Both the position numbers and the translations under genes were made by a program. A DNA stretch of 15,350 bases, from the NCBI GenBank assembly GCA_002352045.1, contig DEHT01000047.1, forward strand, positions 1 to 15,350, read 5' to 3'. The stretch is from Chitinophagaceae bacterium UBA2793. GTDB lineage: Bacteria; Bacteroidota; Bacteroidia; Chitinophagales; Chitinophagaceae. The notes under the pieces are model-generated. The model made no database searches. It was not told the DNA's origin and saw only the letters and a program-made list of their open reading frames with translations. Numbering within the stretch: the stretch's first letter is position 1; every line of letters begins with the position of its first letter. This document shows positions 6,327-13,872 of the stretch, in pieces.

Positions 6327-8195
6327 TTAGTTTTTAGTTTCTAACAACTCTACACTTCTATTGATAAATTCGGTAAGATTTTTTCCTGTCAACAATCCCT
6401 GCGAAAGCAATGCAAGGTCGCCCAGGTTTTTAACTAATTTCAATTGCTTACCTTCTTCTGCTTCCGACAATATATTTCCAAAAATTGGATGATTGCCGTT
6501 CACTGTAAGATTTACCTCATCAGGCATTTGTGCATAAAACGCAGCCATTCCGCCACCTACAGAAGCCATATCTTTCATTCTACGCATTTGTTCGGGCCTG
6601 GTAGCTGTAACCGGCGGAGCATCTGCACTAAGGCCTTTAACTTCCACCGTAATATGCATTCCATCCTGTGGCTGATCAAATAAGCCTTTCAGTTTTTCTG
6701 CATCATCTTTGGTTAAAACACTTTCGTTGCTCTCTGTTTTATCAATTAAATTATCTGCTATATCTGCATCTACCCTTGTAAACAGGGTATTGCTCCATTT
6801 CATTTCCATACTATTGATAAAGGCTGCATCTACCAGGGTTTCCATTTTTACTACGGTGTAACCTTTTGCTATAGCCTGCTGAATATACGCATCCTGCTGC
6901 ACAGGATTGGTGGTATATAAAACAACCTGCTTGCCCTCTTTATTTTTTTGAGATGCTGTGGCAACTTTATATTCTTCCATTGTATAAAACTTGCCTGCGG
7001 TATCCTGCATCACAAAAAAGTTATTGGCTTTTTCCAAAAACTTATCATCTGTCATCATACCATACTTCACAAACAAGCCCAGGCTTTCCCATTTCTCTTC
7101 AAAAGACAAGCGTTCGTTGCGGAAAATTTCATCCAACTTATCTGCCACTTTTTTGGTGATATGGGCATTAATCTTTTTTACATTAGGGTCGCCTTGTAAA
7201 TAACTACGGCTTACATTCAAAGGAATATCCGGACTGTCAATTACACCATGCAACAGCATCAAAAATTCGGGCACAATATCTTTTACTTCATCGGTTACAA
7301 AAACCTGGTTGCTGTACAACTGAATTTTATCTTTTTGTATTTCGTAGCTCTGTTTAATCTTTGGGAAGTACAAAATGCCGGTAAGATTAAATGGATAATC
7401 CACATTCAGGTGTATCCAAAACAAGGGCGTTTCACTAAAAGGATATAGTTCTTTATAAAAATTTTCGTAATCCTCTTTACTTAATTCAGAAGGTTTTTTA
7501 GTCCATGCCGGAGCGGTATTGTTGATAGGCTTTTCGGCTTCCGGCTCCTCGCCTTCTTTCACTTCCTTTACTTCGCCGGCATCATGAAAATAAATAGGCA
7601 CCGGTAAAAACTTACAAAATTTTTCCAATACAGATTTAACTCTGTAAGCATCTAAAAACTCGTTGCTTTCTTCGTTAATGTGAAGAACAATATCTGTTCC
7701 TCTAAAATTTCTTTCCGCAGGTTCTAAACTAAACTCGGGGCTGCCATCGCATTCCCATTTAACTGCTTCGGCTCCTTCTTTAAAACTTTTGGTAATCACT
7801 TCTACTTTTTCGCTCACCATAAAGGAGGAATAAAAGCCCAATCCAAAATGGCCAATGATATTATTTTCATTTTGCCCTTTATATTTTTCCAGAAATTCTT
7901 CGGCGCCACTAAATGCCACCTGGTTTAGGTATTTATCAACTTCTTCACTCGTCATTCCCACCCCACGGTCGCTAATGGTTAGAGTTTTAGCATTGGCATC
8001 TAAACTAACATCAATGCGTAGTTCGCCCAAATCGCCTTTGGCTTCTCCAATACTCGACAATGTTTTTACTTTTTGTGTGGCATCTACTGCATTACTGACA
8101 AGTTCACGGATAAAAATGTCATGTTCGCTATATAAAAACTTTTTAATAATGGGGAAAATATTCTCCGTTTGTACTCTAATACTACCTTTTTGCAT
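6327..8195 (-). CDS. htpG: Molecular chaperone HtpG (bacterial Hsp90)
   Basis: A 622-residue ATP-dependent cytosolic chaperone that acts as a dimer on partly folded clients. The N-terminal GHKL ATPase motifs are intact: ELVSNAVDAT with Glu31 and Asn35, DRGVGM with Asp76, and the lid glycine motif GHFGLGFYSS at 115-124. An acidic, charged linker follows at about 208-226 (EVKEGEEPEAEKP). The middle domain carries the catalytic-loop motif LNVSRSYLQ with its arginine. The C-terminal dimerisation domain is present and length is normal. The start ATG at 8195 gives the standard HtpG opening (QKGSIRVQTEN). It lies 77 bases downstream of the symporter gene on the same strand, so it could be read from that promoter. 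No consensus promoter or CIRCE heat-shock operator was seen in the gap. The leader just before the ATG is T-rich with no Shine-Dalgarno. Confidence 0.97.
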   Translation of the reverse strand: MQKGSIRVQTENIFPIIKKFLYSEHDIFIRELVSNAVDATQKVKTLSSIGEAKGDLGELRIDVSLDANAKTLTISDRGVGMTSEEVDKYLNQVAFSGAEEFLEKYKGQNENNIIGHFGLGFYSSFMVSEKVEVITKSFKEGAEAVKWECDGSPEFSLEPAERNFRGTDIVLHINEESNEFLDAYRVKSVLEKFCKFLPVPIYFHDAGEVKEVKEGEEPEAEKPINNTAPAWTKKPSELSKEDYENFYKELYPFSETPLFWIHLNVDYPFNLTGILYFPKIKQSYEIQKDKIQLYSNQVFVTDEVKDIVPEFLMLLHGVIDSPDIPLNVSRSYLQGDPNVKKINAHITKKVADKLDEIFRNERLSFEEKWESLGLFVKYGMMTDDKFLEKANNFFVMQDTAGKFYTMEEYKVATASQKNKEGKQVVLYTTNPVQQDAYIQQAIAKGYTVVKMETLVDAAFINSMEMKWSNTLFTRVDADIADNLIDKTESNESVLTKDDAEKLKGLFDQPQDGMHITVEVKGLSADAPPVTATRPEQMRRMKDMASVGGGMAAFYAQMPDEVNLTVNGNHPIFGNILSEAEEGKQLKLVKNLGDLALLSQGLLTGKNLTEFINRSVELLETKN

Positions 8196-8272
8196 ATAAA
8201 AAAATTGATGATAAAATTTTAGATGATATACTAATCAAAAGCAATACCATTTGGAGCAATACGGAAAAACTG

Positions 8273-9550
8273 TCAGCTTTGCTTTGTAGTTTCTATTCCG
8301 TTAAGGCAGTTTTGAAGTTGAACTTTATCTAATTGTTTTTCCCAATTGGCTACTACAACGGTTGCCACTGCATTACCAATTACATTGGTGAGAGCCCTGC
8401 ATTCGCTCATAAATTTATCAATACCCAAAATCAAAGTCATGCCGGCAATGGGTATTTCGGGAACAATGGCCAGCGTAGCTGCCAGGGTAATAAATCCGGC
8501 TCCTGTTACACCTGCCGCCCCTTTTGAACTTATCATAGCAACCAATAAAAGCATCATTTGTTTTTCTATACTTAGTTCAATATTACAAGCCTGTGCTATA
8601 AACAATGCAGCCAGGGTCATATAAATATTGGTACCATCCAGGTTAAAGGAATAACCGGTAGGCACTACCAACCCTACAATGGTTTGCGAACAACCCGCTT
8701 TCTTCAATTTATCCATCAAACCCGGCAAAGCCGCCTCCGAAGAACTGGTACCCAGCACCAGCAATATTTCTTCTTTTAAATATCGAAGCAATTTAAAAAT
8801 ATTAAACCCATTGTAGTAAGCCACTAAACCCAATACAATTACAATAAACAAGGCTGCGGTGATATAAAATGTAGCTACTAAAAAAATAAGATTCATCACC
8901 GAGCCAAGTCCAAATTTACCAATGGTAAATGCCATTGCACCAAATGCACCAATAGGTGCTAATTTCATAAGCAGGTGCACAATTTTAAAAATGGGTGCCG
9001 AAACTGCTTCTAAAAAATCGGTTACTTTTTGACTTTTTTCTTTTGTAAGTACCAATGCCACTCCCAATAAAATGGACACTAACAATACCTGCAAAATATT
9101 TTCGCCCACCAATGGGCTTAGCAAAGTATCGGGAATAATTTTGATCAAAAAATCGGTAATAGAAGAGCCATGTGCTTTGGTAGTATAATCTTTAATGCCT
9201 TCGGATGAAAGAGCGGAAGGATCAATATTTAAACCGGCTCCTGGTTTTAATAAATTAGCTACCATCAGGCCAATAATTAATGCCAGCGTTGAAAAAATAA
9301 GAAAGTAAATTAATGCCTTGGTGGCTATTCTTCCTACTTTTTTTAAATCGCTCATGTGGGCAATGCCCAATGTAAGAGAAACAAAAATTACCGGGGCAAT
9401 TACCATTTTTACCAACCTTATAAAGCCATCGCCAAACGGCTTTAACGCCTCGCCAAGAGAAGGATAAAAATGCCCCAGCAATACGCCTGCAACTATGGCT
9501 ATTAAAACCTGTATGTATAATTGTTTTGAAACTTTTGTAATTGCTATCAT
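8273..9550 (-). CDS. dctA: Dicarboxylate/amino acid:cation symporter, DctA-like
   Basis: A 425-residue inner-membrane carrier of the DAACS family (glutamate/C4-dicarboxylate symporters) with about eight hydrophobic helices and two re-entrant hairpins. Signatures: SSSEAALP at 269-276 (first hairpin), SFNLDGTNIY at 301-310, SKGAAGVTGAGF at 342-353 (second hairpin) and GIDKFMSECRALTN at 376-389. In the last motif, Arg385, which holds the distal carboxylate in this family, is kept. The aspartate that binds the amino group in the archaeal aspartate carrier is Ser382 here, and its cation-site aspartate is Asn393. This pattern is that of DctA (succinate, fumarate, malate) and not of glutamate/aspartate carriers; the substrate is inferred, not shown. 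The gene is preceded by a weak promoter-like element and followed 77 bases later by htpG. The symbol is tentative. Confidence 0.88.
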   Translation of the reverse strand: MIAITKVSKQLYIQVLIAIVAGVLLGHFYPSLGEALKPFGDGFIRLVKMVIAPVIFVSLTLGIAHMSDLKKVGRIATKALIYFLIFSTLALIIGLMVANLLKPGAGLNIDPSALSSEGIKDYTTKAHGSSITDFLIKIIPDTLLSPLVGENILQVLLVSILLGVALVLTKEKSQKVTDFLEAVSAPIFKIVHLLMKLAPIGAFGAMAFTIGKFGLGSVMNLIFLVATFYITAALFIVIVLGLVAYYNGFNIFKLLRYLKEEILLVLGTSSSEAALPGLMDKLKKAGCSQTIVGLVVPTGYSFNLDGTNIYMTLAALFIAQACNIELSIEKQMMLLLVAMISSKGAAGVTGAGFITLAATLAIVPEIPIAGMTLILGIDKFMSECRALTNVIGNAVATVVVANWEKQLDKVQLQNCLNGIETTKQS

Positions 9551-9634
9551 TCAAATTGTATTAAAATGGTTTTGGTAGTGAATGGTTTGGAAAATTAATT
9601 AAAGAAGCTCCGTAATATGTAGGAATTTAAATGT

Positions 9635-9667
9635 CAAACTTTCGTACTTCTTGCTAATATACACAAA
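9635..9667 (-). promoter_or_regulatory. Possible promoter of the symporter gene
   Basis: On the minus strand there is AAAGTTTG (9635-9642), one mismatch from TAnnTTTG. A TTTG lies 21 bases upstream at 9664-9667, which would be the -33 box. The -33 box abuts the T-run of the upstream terminator, so the two signals are tightly packed. Weak match; transcription would start about 80 bases before the ATG at 9550. Confidence 0.3.
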
Positions 9668-9668
9668 A

Positions 9669-9696
9669 AGAAAGGCTCCTATGGAGGAGCCTTTCT
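9669..9696 (-). terminator. Rho-independent terminator of the TonB receptor/lipoprotein/T9SS operon
   Basis: A perfect 12-bp stem (9669-9680 with 9685-9696) and a 4-base loop, followed on the minus strand by a T-run (complement of the A-run at 9665-9669). It is 22 bases after the stop of the T9SS cargo gene and separates that operon from the symporter gene. Confidence 0.9.
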
Positions 9697-9718
9697 AAAA
9701 TAGTTATTCAAAATAATC

Positions 9719-12337
9719 CTACTTAATAAGGATAGTCTTTTTCTTTCTAAACCCATTATAGTTTTCTAAACGAAACTGGTAAACACCGGGTGTAAGATTG
9801 TTGGGAATCATCAACCAATCGTTTATAAAATTCACCTGCACTATTATATCTTTTCGGTAAACCAATTGGCCATTACTGTTTAGCAATAAAACGGCATAAT
9901 GGTCGGGTTTAATATTATTGATACTGAAACGGACTGCACTATTTCTTTGGGCAGGAATATTATACAAAGTAAGCCCATTGGGAATAGATGCCGAGGTAAA
10001 ACTTTGCAAAGGGCCATAAGCTGTACCACCGTTGTTGGTAGCAAATGATCGGAAATAATAAGTAGTATTTTGTACCAGGCCATTCACATTCACAGAATAA
10101 ATACCTGAAGCATTTGCATTGGTTGCATACTGCCTGGTTCCTGCTCCTCCCACAAAGTTGTTGATGCCACTGTACTCAATACCGTAAGCAGTTACATTGC
10201 TACAACCATTCCCCGTAATGGTTCCATTAAGGGTTGCAGATTGTGTAGTGATTTCAGAAGCCAATTCTGTAGTTACTGATGCGGGCGAATTTACACCCGC
10301 ACCCGATGCAGATACATTAATAGTATTGGCGCCACCACCTGCAACGGAAATATTACCATTATAGTTTTGAATAGCAGTTGGGCTAAATTTCACAAAAACA
10401 GTTTGAGTAAATGCACCGCCTGGTTGAACAATACTTAGGCTATTTGTATATGTACCTCCTGCAGTGGTAGCAAATGTAAATCCGGTTAACGGCCCCACCG
10501 TTACATTGGCCGTACTTAATCCTTCACTGTTAATGGTAAAACTATTTGGCCCGGTTGTGCTATTAGTACACTGGCTTCCAAATGCTGTTAAAGGAGTGGC
10601 AGCTAATACAGGTGAAGCAGTAGCAAAAGATTGTTGTGCACCATAGGTAGTACCACCTGAATTGGTTGCATAAGCTTTATAGTAATAAGTAGTTGATGGG
10701 TTTAATGCAGTTAAGGCAGAAGAATATGCACCGGAATTAAGATTGGTTGCTGCGGCTGCAATACCTGTACCATTTGCAAAACCATTGGTAGTACTGTATT
10801 CAATTCCGTATCCAGTAACAGCAGAGCAACCAATATCGGTAATGTTGCCTGCGAGTGTGGCTGCATTTGTTGTAACCGCACTGCTGCTACCGGTAGTAAC
10901 TGCAGGAGGATTATTGGCACCTGCGCCAGATGCAACCACATTTACAGAAGGAGCACCGGCACCACTTACTGCAATATTGCCATCATAAGATTGTGCAGCT
11001 ACAGGTGTGAAGTTTACATAAATAGTTTGTGTAAATGTACCCCCAGGTTGAGTAAGTGTTAAGGTTTGAGAATAGGTTCCTGCAGAAGTTGTAGAAAAAC
11101 TAAACCCTGCCAAAGCTCCTACCGTAATATCTGTATTGCTAAGGTTCAAACCATTTATGGTAAATGAATGGGGGCCGGCAGTAGTGCTCAAACAAATGTT
11201 GCCAAATGCGTTTAACGATGTTGTTGAAATTACAGGTGTAACCGGAGCAACGCCATTGCCAGAAACCGGAACAGTAACAGCCGATGCTCCTCCGCCGCTA
11301 TTACTAACATCACTGGCCTTGGGGCCGGCAGTTTGTGGGGCAAATCTTACCCATACCGAAGTAGGTGATAAGGTAGCACTACTATAAGTAATGGTTGTAT
11401 TACTTCCCCAGGTGCTATTGTTATTGGATACTTCAAAATCGGCAGGAGCAGTTACTGAAATATTTCCGGGTGCGCCTGTGAGACCTACCCCCGATAAAGA
11501 ATAAGATTGAGATGCCGAAGAAGACCCAACCGTTACGTTACCAAAATCGTTGATAGTACCCGTTACTGTTAATGATGCAGGCACACTACTGCTCGGTGTT
11601 ACATCGGCCCAACTGGTACCTACTTTTAAAGCATCTACCACGGTTTGTACAGAGTTAGTTGAAGATCCCTGGCGTAAAGCAAGCCCTCTTACAATATCAT
11701 AGCCATTGGTTGCCGTATTGACTGCTTCGGCTGTACCTGCTAAAACTTCAGTTGCAGGTACTCCCGAAGGAATTACCCATAAAGAAATTGCATCGGCTCC
11801 CAGGCTGTTGATAGTGTATTTTAGCACCAATAAATAAGTAGTGTTTTTAGCAAAATTAGTGGTACCATAAACGGCTGTACCGGTATTACTAACACCAAAA
11901 TTTACACTGGATGCTGTAATTTTGGCAAACAGCCTGGCGCATAGTAAAGTAAACGTAGCACCACCGCCATCTCCCAGGTTAAAAAAATAGTCGCCGGTTT
12001 TGGTGGTTGCCGCATCAGTTACATTTACTAACATGGAGGCATATACGCTTTGTCCATCTGTATTTTGCGGAGTAAAAATAATGTTTGCATCCTCGCCTCC
12101 GGCATTGCCAACCAAAGCAGCATTGCCAACCCCTGTTCCTAACAAACCTGTATAAGTAAGACCTGTGGTAGTGGCTAATGGCGAAGTGCCAGCTCCACTA
12201 TGTGCTGTCCAGCCATTGGCTGTAAGATTTCCGGTATAGTTAAAATCTTCGGAGGTTAATAGTTGTGCATTTGCTGAGCAAAACCCTGCGAGCAGCAAAA
12301 ACAAGAATAAAAAGTTTTTTGTAAATATTTTTTTCAT
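9719..12337 (-). CDS. Secreted multidomain protein with Ig-like/FN3 repeats and T9SS C-terminal sorting domain
   Basis: An 872-residue protein predicted to cross the inner membrane by Sec and the outer membrane by the type IX secretion system. The ATG at 12337 gives a clean signal peptide (Lys-Lys, Phe/Leu core, Ala-Asn-Ala, cleavage near 24-25); a TTG eight codons upstream would spoil it. Residues about 26-248 form a LamG/concanavalin-like domain common in Bacteroidota exported proteins (opening with an EDFNYTG segment, closing with VGTSWADV). Residues 254-363 form an SPD-2-like Ig fold. Two copies of a 208-residue unit follow (369-576 and 577-785), each an Ig-like part plus an FN3-like part with YGIEYS and YATN/FATN motifs. 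Residues about 790-872 fit a type A sorting domain (LTPGVYQFRL, then a basic tail ending TILIK). No catalytic motif is visible, so adhesion or a structural surface role is likely. It is the last gene of the operon, 67 bases after the lipoprotein. Confidence 0.85.
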   Translation of the reverse strand: MKKIFTKNFLFLFLLLAGFCSANAQLLTSEDFNYTGNLTANGWTAHSGAGTSPLATTTGLTYTGLLGTGVGNAALVGNAGGEDANIIFTPQNTDGQSVYASMLVNVTDAATTKTGDYFFNLGDGGGATFTLLCARLFAKITASSVNFGVSNTGTAVYGTTNFAKNTTYLLVLKYTINSLGADAISLWVIPSGVPATEVLAGTAEAVNTATNGYDIVRGLALRQGSSTNSVQTVVDALKVGTSWADVTPSSSVPASLTVTGTINDFGNVTVGSSSASQSYSLSGVGLTGAPGNISVTAPADFEVSNNNSTWGSNTTITYSSATLSPTSVWVRFAPQTAGPKASDVSNSGGGASAVTVPVSGNGVAPVTPVISTTSLNAFGNICLSTTAGPHSFTINGLNLSNTDITVGALAGFSFSTTSAGTYSQTLTLTQPGGTFTQTIYVNFTPVAAQSYDGNIAVSGAGAPSVNVVASGAGANNPPAVTTGSSSAVTTNAATLAGNITDIGCSAVTGYGIEYSTTNGFANGTGIAAAATNLNSGAYSSALTALNPSTTYYYKAYATNSGGTTYGAQQSFATASPVLAATPLTAFGSQCTNSTTGPNSFTINSEGLSTANVTVGPLTGFTFATTAGGTYTNSLSIVQPGGAFTQTVFVKFSPTAIQNYNGNISVAGGGANTINVSASGAGVNSPASVTTELASEITTQSATLNGTITGNGCSNVTAYGIEYSGINNFVGGAGTRQYATNANASGIYSVNVNGLVQNTTYYFRSFATNNGGTAYGPLQSFTSASIPNGLTLYNIPAQRNSAVRFSINNIKPDHYAVLLLNSNGQLVYRKDIIVQVNFINDWLMIPNNLTPGVYQFRLENYNGFRKKKTILIK
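9983..10609 (-). repeat. Second copy of the 208-residue Ig-like/FN3 unit
   Basis: Encodes residues 577-785 of the T9SS cargo protein. It aligns with the preceding unit over its whole length with about half the residues identical by eye in the Ig-like part. Shared landmarks are AFG, GPxSFTIN, QPGGxFTQT, ASGAG, AYGIEYS and YGPLQSF versus YGAQQSF. The codons have diverged strongly, so the duplication is not recent. Confidence 0.8.
10610..11233 (-). repeat. First copy of the 208-residue Ig-like/FN3 unit
   Basis: Encodes residues 369-576 of the T9SS cargo protein, directly abutting the second copy. Its two cysteines (382 and 504) are 122 residues apart, exactly as in the second copy (590 and 712), which suggests one conserved cross-link per unit. 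Confidence 0.8.
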
Positions 12338-12361
12338 ACTAAAAGTTTCAAGATAAGCCAA

Positions 12362-12376
12362 GAGCTTTTTAAGCTC
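12362..12376 (-). other. Small intercistronic hairpin between the lipoprotein and T9SS cargo genes
   Basis: GAGCTT (12362-12367) pairs with AAGCTC (12371-12376) across a 3-base loop. It sits between the lipoprotein stop and the T9SS cargo ATG and has no following T-run, so it is not a convincing terminator. It could influence message stability or be chance. Confidence 0.3.
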
Positions 12377-12404
12377 CTGACTTACTGATTTAATGAAATA
12401 TTTA

Positions 12405-13841
12405 TTAGTTGCCGATAATTCTCACATCATCCACTTCCCAGGCAGAGGTTTTATCATTAGCTGTTCCCGAAGGGTCAGCACCCTCATACCTGAATGCAAC
12501 ATAGATAGTACCTGAATAAGAACTTAAATCAACATTGCCGGAGTTGGTAAATGTTGCTGGGAAATTGGTGGTTGTACTACCAGGAGACAATGCAACCTGA
12601 CTGGTAATATCTGTCCAGGTTGCAGTTGTTGGATTACCTGATCCGGTATAATTTGTAGAAAGTAAAACTTTTAAAGAAGATTGTACAGGAGTTCCGCCCG
12701 GAATAGTGGAAAGAATATATCCCTGCATTGTCTTAAATGTCAAAGTTTCTGTTGCAGTGTTATTTAAATTTACACCGTTGGTAATTAACCAGGTAACCGC
12801 ATTAGCTTCGTTTGTACCAAAACAACTGGCATATGCATATTTATTATTACTGAAAATTCTGGCAAAGAAGCTGGTAGTGCCACTTTGAATATAATGAGTC
12901 CAACCAGGTACAGAAATTACGTTATAAGGAGCAGTAGCTGGTACATTCTGGGTTTCAAAATCTTCATTCAACAATGTGCCGGGTGGCAATGCACATGCAT
13001 AGGGGTTTGTAAACTGCACATCAGAACTGTCTCTTAAAAGCAATTGTTTGGTAGTATTGAATATGGTGTAAATTGATTGAACAGAACCCCTGCCCGATGG
13101 AACTGTTTTGCCTGCAAAGTTTGCATACGCACTGGTACGAATGATTATAGTGTTATTTCCATTAGATGGGCAATCTTTAATATTCCTGTTTTGGGTTGAT
13201 TTATAAACTGAGGTATCAGAATAAGTTTGATTTAGGGTTTCAAACGCAACATTATCTAACTGAATTAAAGTATTTAAATAACGGTTCAACCAAGGCTTTG
13301 CAATACCGGTTCCGGCTGCATTCAACTGAGCAAAGGTTAACACATGTGGGGCTACCGGATTGTTTAATGAACCTCCAACTAAGTATTTGTTGATAAGGCT
13401 TCCGGGGATTCCTTCAAAGGATGGCAAACCGGCTACAGTTGCTTTAACCCCCAACTGAGGTGTGTTGTTGTAATCGCTAATACAAAGTCCTTTACATTTA
13501 ATAAACACTTTGCGGCCTACGGGATAAGTACCATACAAGCTGGTAGCGTCCAAAGCAATTTGTAACCCACCCGTAGAGTCTTCAATAAAAATTTGCTTGT
13601 AAAGATTACCGCTTCTGTCGTTGGCTACTACAATACCTTCAATAATTAAATCGTCGTTGATAATATCATAAGCGCCTGCGGTTTGATGCAAAGCCTTTAA
13701 AGCTGCAATAGTAGTGTTAGCCACTATTGCCGGATCGGCAGGTGCAGGAGGTGCATCAAAATCTTTTTTACATGAATTCAATGTAACAGCAAAGCCGGTA
13801 ATAAGCAATGCAAACAAAGAAATTTTCAAATACTTGTTCAT
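12405..13841 (-). CDS. DUF5689 / choice-of-anchor J lipoprotein
   Basis: A 478-residue predicted lipoprotein. Residues 1-23 are a type II signal peptide with the lipobox Leu-Asn-Ser-Cys and lipidated Cys24; the next residues are Lys-Lys-Asp-Phe-Asp, a charged start compatible with surface display in this phylum. Residues about 40-280 match DUF5689: IIEGIVVANDRSGNLYKQ, IFIEDSTGGLQI, YPVGRKVFIKCKGL and SDYNNTPQLG. The region looks like an OB-like beta fold. Residues about 289-477 match a choice-of-anchor J (cleaved-adhesin type) beta-sandwich, with the typical NEDFE opening and the closing WEVDDVRI. The start ATG at 13841 lies 31 bases after the TonB receptor stop, so the two are co-transcribed. 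DUF5689 has no established biochemical role known to me. Its position beside a TonB-dependent receptor suggests a surface partner of that receptor, in the place SusD occupies in Sus systems. Confidence 0.85.
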   Translation of the reverse strand: MNKYLKISLFALLITGFAVTLNSCKKDFDAPPAPADPAIVANTTIAALKALHQTAGAYDIINDDLIIEGIVVANDRSGNLYKQIFIEDSTGGLQIALDATSLYGTYPVGRKVFIKCKGLCISDYNNTPQLGVKATVAGLPSFEGIPGSLINKYLVGGSLNNPVAPHVLTFAQLNAAGTGIAKPWLNRYLNTLIQLDNVAFETLNQTYSDTSVYKSTQNRNIKDCPSNGNNTIIIRTSAYANFAGKTVPSGRGSVQSIYTIFNTTKQLLLRDSSDVQFTNPYACALPPGTLLNEDFETQNVPATAPYNVISVPGWTHYIQSGTTSFFARIFSNNKYAYASCFGTNEANAVTWLITNGVNLNNTATETLTFKTMQGYILSTIPGGTPVQSSLKVLLSTNYTGSGNPTTATWTDITSQVALSPGSTTTNFPATFTNSGNVDLSSYSGTIYVAFRYEGADPSGTANDKTSAWEVDDVRIIGN

Positions 13842-13872
13842 AATATTTATTTAAAAAGTTTGAATTAATTTT

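Noticed and set aside
8196..8272. Heat-shock operator or promoter for htpG
   Set aside because: No CIRCE inverted repeat and no exact TAnnTTTG; the best candidate (TGCTTTTG at 8236-8243) has a mismatch in the TA and no -33 partner.
10464..11387. Several plus-strand frames opposite the T9SS cargo gene, rich in Val, Ala and Pro
   Set aside because: They mirror the Thr/Gly/Asn-rich codons of the repeat protein; no start signals or family features.
9719..12337. CRISPR-like or recent DNA repeat array in the T9SS cargo gene
   Set aside because: The repeats are protein-level domain duplications in frame, with diverged DNA and no spacers.
12362..12376. Terminator between the lipoprotein and T9SS cargo genes
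   Set aside because: The stem is only 6 bp with a 3-base loop and no T-run follows on the minus strand.
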